DNA of 64,000 nt from CAIKMD01 sp035605975 (GTDB taxonomy: Bacteria > Pseudomonadota > Alphaproteobacteria > ATCC43930 > CGMCC-115725): NCBI GenBank assembly GCA_035605975.1, contig DATNGG010000170.1, positions 1-64,000 on the forward strand, written 5' to 3'. Both the position numbers and the translations under genes were made by a program. Below the pieces are notes generated by a model. The model was not told the DNA's origin and did not search any database. It worked only from the letters and a program-made list of their open reading frames with translations. This document shows positions 10,144 through 16,859 of this stretch, one piece after another (positions within the stretch are counted from its first letter, which is position 1; every line of letters starts with the position of its first letter).

Positions 10144-13080
10144 TTAAACGCGGGCCGCGGCGGCGGGGGAGGCGGCGTCCGGCGGCGGCTGGTCGAGCGC
10201 CTCGCGCAGCACGCGGCCGAGCGTCGCGATTTGGTAGGGCTTGCGCACCACCGGGAATTCCGGCTTCGCGTCGAACGCCTTGGCGTAGCCGGTGGTGAGG
10301 ACGATCGGCATCTCCGGATAACGCGCTTTCACGGTTTGCGCCAAGGTCAGCCCATCGGTTCCGCCGGGCAACACCACGTCGGTGAACACCAGATGGAGCG
10401 GTATCGAGCGCGATGCGAGCATGTGCAGCGCAGCCGCGGCATTGCCGACGGCCACGGCACGATAGCCGAGCTGCTCCAGCAGCGCGACCGCCACCGCCCG
10501 CACATCGTCGTTGTCCTCGACGACTAGCACCGCTTCCTCGCCGGGGGCCACGATCTGCGCGTCGCTCCGCGCCCTGGCGCGGTCGATATCCGCTTGGCTG
10601 CGCGGCAGATAGAGCGTGACGGTGGTCCCGCGGCCGAGCTCGCTGGTGATCCCCGCGGTCCCGCCCGAGCGGCGCGCGAAGCCATAGACCTGCGAAAGGC
10701 CCAAGCCGGTTCCCTTGTCGGCGCTCTTGGTGGTAAAAAACGGTTCGAAAACGCGGGCAAGATGCTCGTCGGCAATGCCGCATCCCGTGTCGGCGATGCT
10801 CAAGGCGACGAATTCGCCGGCGATTCCGTCGGCAGTGTCGCCCGATTCGACGCGCAGATTCTTCGCGGCAATGGTCAGAGCGCCGCCCTCCGGCATCGCG
10901 TCGCGCGCATTGACGACCAGATTCACTAGCGCGAGCTCGAGCTCGGATTTATCGACATGGATCGGCCAGATCGAGGGCGAGACGTCGAGCAAGAGCTCGA
11001 CATCGATCTTCAGCAATCCGTCGAGAATGTCGCGCACGGCGCCGATTGTCTCGGCCGGGCTGACGACCGCCGGATCGAGCGGCTGATTGCGCGAGAAGGA
11101 GAGCAGTTGGCGCGTCAGGCTTTCACCGCGCGTCGCCGCCGCCTGGATCGCGTTGAGCGCGCGCAAATCCTTGGGCTCGGACAGGCGCCGGCCGAGAATT
11201 TGCGCATGGCCGCTGACGATCATCAGGAGATTGTTGAAATCATGCGCCACGCCGCCGGTGAGCTGGCCCAGTGCTTCCATCTTCTGCGAGTGGGCGGATT
11301 GCTGCTGCGCTCTCGCGAGCGCCGCGGCCGCCTCGTGCTCCGTGGTCGTGTTCCGCCCGGATAGGTAGATGAACCCGTCTTCGGTGGTCATCGTCCAATG
11401 GATCCAACGCCAGGACCCGTCCTTGTGGCGAAAGCGGTTCTCGACCCTGATGGTCGCGATGCCGCTGGCGAGACGCGAGCGCGCCGCAGTTGAATGCGTT
11501 TCGTCGTCGGGATGGCGCAGCGCGGAGACGTGTATCGACTTGATCTCGTCCTCGCTCCATCCGAGGAGCTTCGTCCAGGCGGGATTGATGCTGATGAAAT
11601 GGCCGTCGAAGCCGGAGACGCCGAGCAAGTCTTCCGAGACCATCCAAATCCGGTCGCGCTCGCGCGTGCGACGCTCGACCTCCGATTCGAGCTTTTCGCT
11701 CAATTGACGCAGGCTCTGCTCCGCGGCTTGTCGCGCATGCTCGACGAGCATGCGCTCGATCGCGAACCCCAGTTGCCGCGCGAGATTGTGCGCGACGTCG
11801 ACCTCCTCCTGGGTGAAGGCGTGCGGCGTATCGTAATAGGCGATGAAGTTGCCGGCCAGCCGACCTTGCGCCATGAGCGGCACGAAAGCGACGCCGCCGA
11901 TGCCCTCCGCCGCCGCGGCGCTGCAGACGTGCTCGGGCAGGTTGGCGGGGCCGATATCTTCGACGCAAATCGTTTCGGGGTTGCGCGCATCGAGCGGGAA
12001 GGGATTGTGTCCCTCGGCGGCGGCGCGATAGCGCGCGGAGAGGCCGCGCCATGCGACGAACCGCATCGCGCCCCAGTCGTCGGGCCGAAGGATCGAGGCG
12101 CGGTCGCAGCGCAGTGCGGTGCCGATGGCATCGAGCGCCGCATCGTAGATCTCGGCGAGGGATTCCGCGCGATAGAGCCGATCGGTGAAATCATAGAGCG
12201 CGGCCTGCGCCGCGGAGCGCCGCGCGAAAGCGATTTCGGCGAGCTTGCGGTCGGTGATGTCGCGGGCGATTTTCGAGGCGCCGACGATCTTTCCCTCCGC
12301 GTCCCGCATCGGCGAAATCGTCAGCGAGACGTGGATGAGGCTGCCATCCTTGCGGCGGCGCACCGTCTCATAGTGGTCGACGTGATTGCCGTGGCGAATC
12401 CGGTCGAGGATGACGGGCTCTTCGTGCTGCAGATGCGGCGGGATCACGATGGTGATCGAGCGGCCGATCGCCTCGGCGGCGGTGAAGCCGAAAATGCGCT
12501 CGGCCCCGCGGTTCCAACTGATGATGATGCCGTTGAGGTCCTTGCTGACGATCGCATCGTCGCTCCAATCGACGATGCTGGCGAGCTGCTGCCGGATTTG
12601 CTCGGCGCGCCGCTGCTCGGTGATGTCGGTGATCGAGGCAAGCCAACCGTCGATCCGGCCATCGGCGTCGACCTCGGGCGTGTAGGTCGCGCGAATGCAG
12701 CGCGTTCCGACCCCGGGGAAAGTCAGCTCGCTCTCATAATCGGCACGCTCGCCGCTCAGAGCGCGCTCGATATGCGGCCGAATGGTCTCGATCGCGTCTG
12801 CGCCGAGGATTTCGGCGAGCGGCCGGCCGACGAGATCCTGCGGGTCCCGTCCGACCATCGCGGCATAGGCACGGCTGGCAAAGCGATATTTCAGGTCGCG
12901 CGTGCAGCGCACGAGCATGAACGGCGTCTGATCGATCAGGCTTTGCCGCTCCGCATCGAGACGAATCATCTGCTGCGCGCTGTCGTGGATTTGATGCGGC
13001 GCGTCCGGTCGCGGCGAGCCTTCGCCTTTCGATTTCGCCTTCGCCACTTTGCGACCGCGTGACAGGTTTCGGTGCGGCAT
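10144..13080 (-). CDS. hybrid sensor histidine kinase (PAS-PAS-GAF-PAS-HisKA-HATPase-REC)
   Basis: 978 residues with no membrane segment, so a soluble sensor. Order: PAS (about 45-155, ending ITDITEQRRAE), PAS (165-285, ISWNRGAERIFGF, ARDITDRK), GAF (300-450), PAS (475-595), HisKA with phospho-acceptor H613 in GGVAHDFNNLL, HATPase (NLVVNARDAMPEGG; GTGLGLSQVYG) and a C-terminal receiver (VLVVEDNDDVRAV; VFTDVVLPGG; VVRKPY). GAF and PAS domains may bind small ligands or haem, but none is identifiable here. The gene is divergent from ECF sigma factor 1 across 316 bp, so it could act upstream of that regulator. That link is inferred from position only. Confidence 0.93.
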   Translation of the reverse strand: MPHRNLSRGRKVAKAKSKGEGSPRPDAPHQIHDSAQQMIRLDAERQSLIDQTPFMLVRCTRDLKYRFASRAYAAMVGRDPQDLVGRPLAEILGADAIETIRPHIERALSGERADYESELTFPGVGTRCIRATYTPEVDADGRIDGWLASITDITEQRRAEQIRQQLASIVDWSDDAIVSKDLNGIIISWNRGAERIFGFTAAEAIGRSITIVIPPHLQHEEPVILDRIRHGNHVDHYETVRRRKDGSLIHVSLTISPMRDAEGKIVGASKIARDITDRKLAEIAFARRSAAQAALYDFTDRLYRAESLAEIYDAALDAIGTALRCDRASILRPDDWGAMRFVAWRGLSARYRAAAEGHNPFPLDARNPETICVEDIGPANLPEHVCSAAAAEGIGGVAFVPLMAQGRLAGNFIAYYDTPHAFTQEEVDVAHNLARQLGFAIERMLVEHARQAAEQSLRQLSEKLESEVERRTRERDRIWMVSEDLLGVSGFDGHFISINPAWTKLLGWSEDEIKSIHVSALRHPDDETHSTAARSRLASGIATIRVENRFRHKDGSWRWIHWTMTTEDGFIYLSGRNTTTEHEAAAALARAQQQSAHSQKMEALGQLTGGVAHDFNNLLMIVSGHAQILGRRLSEPKDLRALNAIQAAATRGESLTRQLLSFSRNQPLDPAVVSPAETIGAVRDILDGLLKIDVELLLDVSPSIWPIHVDKSELELALVNLVVNARDAMPEGGALTIAAKNLRVESGDTADGIAGEFVALSIADTGCGIADEHLARVFEPFFTTKSADKGTGLGLSQVYGFARRSGGTAGITSELGRGTTVTLYLPRSQADIDRARARSDAQIVAPGEEAVLVVEDNDDVRAVAVALLEQLGYRAVAVGNAAAALHMLASRSIPLHLVFTDVVLPGGTDGLTLAQTVKARYPEMPIVLTTGYAKAFDAKPEFPVVRKPYQIATLGRVLREALDQPPPDAASPAAAARV

Positions 13081-13257
13081 GATTCTGGTCTTACGCGCCG
13101 TTTGCGGGGAAATAGTAGCGGTGCGGTCCTAAAGTTCAAGCGATTGCCATAAAGCGCGGTGCGCCGCTCTCCGCGCGGCGGTCACGAGATGGACACAGCC
13201 ATCGCGGCGGGAACGTTCTCCATGCGTCGTCACCGCAGCGTCACAAGCACGGCCAAC

Positions 13258-13343
13258 ATTTTTGAGACATTTCGCGATTTATAAATGAGATGTTGCGCGC
13301 CGCACAAAAAGCAACCTTTCCCGTCACTTCACTGCCGCAATCG
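13258..13343 (+). repeat. upstream element shared by the two ECF sigma genes, copy 1
   Basis: This 86-bp segment, ending 53 bases before the ATG of ECF sigma factor 1, aligns without gaps to 39805-39720 on the minus strand, upstream of ECF sigma factor 2 (about 80% identical by eye). It includes the 10-bp palindrome ATTTATAAAT (13277-13286). The rest of the 316-bp gap (13081-13396) shows no gene. It could be a shared promoter and operator or an RNA leader. A short frame beginning MRCCAPHKKQ within it is probably not coding. Confidence 0.7.
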
Positions 13344-13396
13344 GTTGCGAGCTTGAGATCAGACGTCAGTGCAATCGAATGCAGTTGGAGGAAAGA

Positions 13397-13924
13397 ATGG
13401 CGCAGTTTCAAACGGCTCTCGTCGAGCACTTGGCCTATCTGCGTGCCTTCGCGCAATTTCTCGCGCGCGACCGCGCATTGGCGGACGATCTCGTGCAAGA
13501 GACGGTTCTGCGCGCCCTGTGCAACATCGACAAATTCGAACCCGGCACGAATATGAGGGCGTGGCTGTCGACGATTTTGCGCAACCAGTTCTACAACGAA
13601 TTACGGTCTCGCTCGCGCATGGCGGCCTATGCGGGAATTCCGCGGCCGACCGGTCAGGATTGTGATCAGGACTCTCATCTCGAGATGCGCGACCTCATGC
13701 GCGCCTATCGCACCTTGCCCGCGGTGCAGCGCGAGGCGCTCTCGCTTGTCGGCGCCAATGGCTACAGCTACGAGGAGGCCGCTGAAATCGCCGGCTGTGC
13801 CCAGGGAACGGTCAAGAGCCGCGTAAGTCGCGGCCGCGCCGAGCTCATGCGGCTGCTCGATGGTGAAAATCCGGCTCTGAAGCCGGTGGGCTCTGACGAC
13901 GACGAATTCCCGATCGCGGCCTGA
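13397..13924 (+). CDS. EcfG-type ECF sigma factor 1
   Basis: 175 residues. Region 2 has DRALADDLVQETVLRAL and PGTNMRAWLSTILRNQFYNE; region 4 has LPAVQREALSLVGANGYSYE, EEAAEIAGCAQGTVKSRVSR. These match EcfG-group (ECF15-like) sigma factors, which direct the alphaproteobacterial general stress response. The ATG at 13397 follows GGAGGAAAGA; an ATG six codons earlier lacks a ribosome site. There is no nepR or phyR next to it, unlike the classical locus, so it may be a secondary EcfG paralogue. A second copy lies at 39135-39665. Predicted targets are the GGAAC/GTT promoters of this window. Confidence 0.9.
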   Translation: MAQFQTALVEHLAYLRAFAQFLARDRALADDLVQETVLRALCNIDKFEPGTNMRAWLSTILRNQFYNELRSRSRMAAYAGIPRPTGQDCDQDSHLEMRDLMRAYRTLPAVQREALSLVGANGYSYEEAAEIAGCAQGTVKSRVSRGRAELMRLLDGENPALKPVGSDDDEFPIAA

Positions 13925-13951
13925 GCCGCGAGGCCGATCGGGCGGAACCAA

Positions 13952-13979
13952 GGCGCCGGGGATCGCTGTCCCTGGCGCC
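13952..13979 (+). terminator. hairpin after ECF sigma factor 1
   Basis: Stem GGCGCC-GGGGA paired with TCCCT-GGCGCC around a short loop, 27 bases after the stop. No T-tract. Confidence 0.4.
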
Positions 13980-13996
13980 GCGGTGCTGCTCCAAGC

Positions 13997-14131
13997 TCAG
14001 CGCGAAGCGGCGATCATCACGATCATGCCGAGCAGCGCGAGGATAAGGAATTCGGAGACGGCGGTGTTTGCGCTGCCGGAGAACAGCCGATAGGCCATCC
14101 GTCTCGCAGTTCTGATGAAGTTGCGCGTCAC
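13997..14131 (-). CDS. 44-residue single-span membrane peptide
   Basis: GTG start at 14131. The peptide has a basic N-terminus (TRNFIRTARRMAYRLF) and a membrane segment at about residues 24-41 (AVSEFLILALLGMIVMIAAS). Too short for most gene callers, but an EcfG-type promoter lies 31-38 bases upstream, which supports it as a real stress gene. The ribosome site is weak (GAGACC). The shape resembles small Flp-like or regulatory membrane peptides; function unknown. An internal ATG twelve codons in is an alternative start. Confidence 0.5.
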   Translation of the reverse strand: MTRNFIRTARRMAYRLFSGSANTAVSEFLILALLGMIVMIAASR

Positions 14132-14168
14132 GCTGGTCTCGTCGCAGGCAAGCCGTTGTCGCGACTGA

Positions 14169-14193
14169 AACACGCGCTTTTGCCCGGCGTTCC
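14169..14193 (-). promoter_or_regulatory. EcfG-type promoter
   Basis: Minus strand: GGAAC (14193-14189), 17 bases, GTT (14171-14169, preceded by T). It faces the 44-residue membrane peptide gene. Confidence 0.55.
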
Positions 14194-14232
14194 GCGCCGA
14201 CGTCGCGCTGAAACGATGAAGCCGGCTAGCGC

Positions 14233-14463
14233 TTAGGGTTCGAGCGCGCGACCCGGCACGAAATGGTGCCGGTCCGTCAACACGATCACGGAGAGGGTTT
14301 TGCTTCGGCTCGGATCCGAATCGAGGAAAACGCGGGCGTAGGAAAGCCCGTCGCTTCCGACGAACACGTCGCGCACGGTCCATTCGGGCGCGACGCGCCC
14401 GAACAGCGTCGGCCGTGCGTCGCGGAACCGTTGACCTCGCTTGACAGTGTGCTCTTGGCGCAT
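14233..14463 (-). CDS. small hypothetical protein
   Basis: 76 residues, no signal or membrane segment. The second half reads as alternating beta strands (WTVRDVFVGSDGLSYARVFL, KTLSVIVLTDRHHFVPG), giving a compact soluble domain of DUF type. The start ATG at 14463 lacks a clear ribosome site. It sits between the membrane peptide and the divergent DUF2934 gene. Function unknown; the strand pattern and composition argue for a real gene. Confidence 0.55.
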   Translation of the reverse strand: MRQEHTVKRGQRFRDARPTLFGRVAPEWTVRDVFVGSDGLSYARVFLDSDPSRSKTLSVIVLTDRHHFVPGRALEP

Positions 14464-14556
14464 GGCGGCACTTTAACATGACGAGCGCCGGCAACGGAAG
14501 AGCACCTTGCCATTGCCGATCGGCGCCCACCGATTGCACTCGGCGCTTGCATCGCC

Positions 14557-14581
14557 GGAACCGATCCTTGGGGGACCGGTT
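14557..14581 (+). promoter_or_regulatory. EcfG-type promoter, implies leaderless mRNA
   Basis: GGAAC at 14557, 17 bases, GTT at 14579 (preceded by G). The predicted transcription start falls at or next to the ATG at 14590, so the mRNA would be leaderless. Confidence 0.6.
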
Positions 14582-14589
14582 AAGACCTC

Positions 14590-14919
14590 ATGGCACAGGA
14601 TGGCGAGACCGGCTCGTCGCGCAGACTCGAAGACCAAATTCGCGAGCGCGCTTACTATCTTTGGGAAGAAGAGGGGCGCCCCGAAGGCCGGGCCGAGATT
14701 CATTGGGCGAAAGCGCGGGCGCTGATCGAAGGCGACAAGTCGCAGGCGGCCGCCGCCGAGGCGGCAGAAGATCCGAGCGCGGGCGATTCCGCCGATGACC
14801 GGTTGGACGAGCAGCTCAAAGACAGTTTCCCGGCGAGCGATGCCCCGTCCTATACCTCCGGCAAGCATGTCGGCGAGCCGGATCGCTCTTCGCCGCGACG
14901 ACGCAGACGCCGCTCCTAA
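14590..14919 (+). CDS. DUF2934 protein
   Basis: 109 residues. The DUF2934 core is IRERAYYLWEEEGRPEGRAE (residues about 17-36) followed by HWAKARALI. The C-terminal half is acidic then Arg-rich (DSFPASDAPSYT, SPRRRRRRS). No Shine-Dalgarno site precedes the ATG, and the EcfG-type -10 ends only 8 bases before it, which fits a leaderless transcript. DUF2934 proteins are common in rhizobia and stress-induced in several; molecular role unknown. Confidence 0.8.
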   Translation: MAQDGETGSSRRLEDQIRERAYYLWEEEGRPEGRAEIHWAKARALIEGDKSQAAAAEAAEDPSAGDSADDRLDEQLKDSFPASDAPSYTSGKHVGEPDRSSPRRRRRRS

Positions 14920-15239
14920 CGCGGCTGTTACTTAGAATTAAGCAAATTTCGCAGCGCGACCCCCGCGCTGCTTCGGCGTGAAACGCGGCCCGATCGCCGA
15001 TCCCGGCCGTGTCGGGTGGGCGCTGAAACGATCCGACGGTTGACAGGCCGGACGGTTCTTCACTACCAAACACCAACGCCATCGATCGGACCACCTTTCG
15101 ACCCGCTCGCCCGAGGATCGGGCGCCGCCGGTCGCGAGATCAGAAACGGGGGGCGGTCCGCAATCGGCTCAATCCGCGTGGCTTTGGCCCGGATGCGTTT
15201 GATTCCGCCGCACCTTTCCTGCACGACCAAGGGGGAACG
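14920..15239. other. gene-free stretch upstream of the GH13 glucosidase
   Basis: 320 bp without a supported gene. It contains a hairpin (GCAGCGCG/CGCGCTGC, 14951-14971) that may end the DUF2934 transcript and a TTGACA box at 15040-15045 with no good -10 behind it. No EcfG-type match was found. Confidence 0.5.
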
Positions 15240-16859
15240 ATGAGAGTTCACGAGTGGTGGCATGGTGCGGTTATCTACGAGGTCTATCTTCCGAGCTTTT
15301 CCGACAGCAACGGTGATGGTTGGGGCGATCTTCACGGCCTGTTGCAGCGGCTCGAGCACATTTCGTCCCTGGGCGTCGACGCGGTCTGGCTGACGCCCTT
15401 CTATCCCTCGCCCATGGAGGATATGGGCTACGACATCGCGGCGTTTTGCGATGTCGATCCGCGCTTCGGCAAGCTCGCGGATTTCGATGCCGTCGTCGCT
15501 CGCGCGCATGCGCTTGGCCTCCGGGTGATTATCGATCAGGTCTGGGCCCACACCGCGGCAACGCATCCCTGGTTTCAAGAGAGCACCTCGGGCGACTCGA
15601 GCGCGAAAGCGGATTGGTATGTCTGGGCCGATGCGCGGCCGGACGGCTCGCCGCCGAATAATTGGCTTTCGGTCTTTGGCGGCAGCGCCTGGCAGTGGCA
15701 CCCGGTCCGGCGCCAATATTATTTGCACCACTTCCTGCCGAGCCAGCCGAAGCTCGATCTGCGCAATGAAGAGGTGCTGAACGCCCATTTCAGCAACGCG
15801 GAATTCTGGCTCGCGCGCGGCGTCGACGGATTCCGGCTCGATGCCATCGACTTCATGCTGCATGACGGAATGCTGCGCGACAATCCGCCCAATCCCAATC
15901 GCGCGGAGCCGGCGCCGTGGAATCCGTTCCGCTTTCAGCGCCACCTCTACGATATGTGCCAGCCGGCGAATCAGGAGCTCGTGACGGATTTGCGCCGGTT
16001 CATCGACCGGTTCCCCGAGGTCGTCACGCTTGGCGAGCTCTCGAGCGAGGCGGGCGCGCTCGGCCGTGTCGCGGCGCTGACCGGGCGCTCGAAGCTGCAC
16101 ATGTCCTATACGCTGGGCGTGATGAAGACCGCGTTCTCGCCGACGATCCTGCGCGAGGCGATTGCCGATGCCGCGATCCGCAACCAGTTGGACGGGCTGT
16201 GCTGGTCGTTCAGCAATCACGATGTCGAGCGTGCCGCGTCGCGCTGGAATCCCGGCGGGCGGCACCGCGGGGCTTTCGCGCTATTGCAGCTGGCGATGCT
16301 GGTGACGCTGCCCGGCAGCGCGTGCCTTTATCAGGGCGAAGAGCTGGGCTTGCCGCAAGCGCGGCTACCGGCCTCGGCGACCCGCGATCCCTTCGGTCGG
16401 ACATTCTCCCCGGTCTATGCGGGTCGCGACGGGGCGCGCACGCCGATGCCCTGGATCGCAGGAGCGGCGAATTCGGGATTTTCGACGGCGCCGCCATGGC
16501 TCCCGATCGATCCGGCGCATGATGCGCTCGCCGTCGATCGGCAAGCTGCGGATCCGGACTCGACGCTGGCCTGCTGCCGCCGATTGCTGCACTGGCGCAA
16601 ATCCCATCCGGCGCTGACGAGCGGCGGCGTCGAGCTTCTTCCAACCGCCGATCCGGTGGTGGCGTGGCGCCGCAGCGAAGGCAATGACCGGATCATCGCC
16701 ATCTTCAACACCAGCGACGAGGCTCAGACGCTCTCTCCGGCCACGCTTCCCGCTTTCGCGGCGGCAAGCGAGCTCGGTTTCGGGGCCGCTCCGAGCAATG
16801 GCGAGCTCCGCTTACCGCCCTTCGGCGTTTGTCTCGGCACCGAGCACGGCAACCGGTAG
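15240..16859 (+). CDS. GH13 alpha-glucosidase
   Basis: 539 residues. N-terminal WWHGAVIYEVYLPSFSDSNG is typical of exo-acting alpha-glucosidases and oligo-1,6-glucosidases (GH13_23/30-like). Catalytic residues are D201 in GFRLDAIDF (nucleophile), E in TLGELSSEAG (acid) and D in FSNHDVERAASR. There is no signal peptide, so it is cytosolic; it would release glucose from maltose, isomaltose or trehalose-like substrates. A GGGGAACG ribosome site precedes the ATG. Its last 48 bp overlap treY on the opposite strand. Its role may be to recycle glucose from the alpha-glucans handled by the neighbouring operon. Exact specificity cannot be read from the sequence. Confidence 0.9.
   Translation: MRVHEWWHGAVIYEVYLPSFSDSNGDGWGDLHGLLQRLEHISSLGVDAVWLTPFYPSPMEDMGYDIAAFCDVDPRFGKLADFDAVVARAHALGLRVIIDQVWAHTAATHPWFQESTSGDSSAKADWYVWADARPDGSPPNNWLSVFGGSAWQWHPVRRQYYLHHFLPSQPKLDLRNEEVLNAHFSNAEFWLARGVDGFRLDAIDFMLHDGMLRDNPPNPNRAEPAPWNPFRFQRHLYDMCQPANQELVTDLRRFIDRFPEVVTLGELSSEAGALGRVAALTGRSKLHMSYTLGVMKTAFSPTILREAIADAAIRNQLDGLCWSFSNHDVERAASRWNPGGRHRGAFALLQLAMLVTLPGSACLYQGEELGLPQARLPASATRDPFGRTFSPVYAGRDGARTPMPWIAGAANSGFSTAPPWLPIDPAHDALAVDRQAADPDSTLACCRRLLHWRKSHPALTSGGVELLPTADPVVAWRRSEGNDRIIAIFNTSDEAQTLSPATLPAFAAASELGFGAAPSNGELRLPPFGVCLGTEHGNR

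Noticed and set aside
13209..13213. GGAAC in the gap upstream of ECF sigma factor 1
   Set aside because: No GTT at 16-18 bases, and the site is not conserved upstream of ECF sigma factor 2.
13285..13356. Short reading frame (MRCCAPHKKQ...) within the element shared by the two sigma genes
   Set aside because: Substitutions between the copies are not concentrated at third codon positions, and the second copy runs through without a matching stop.
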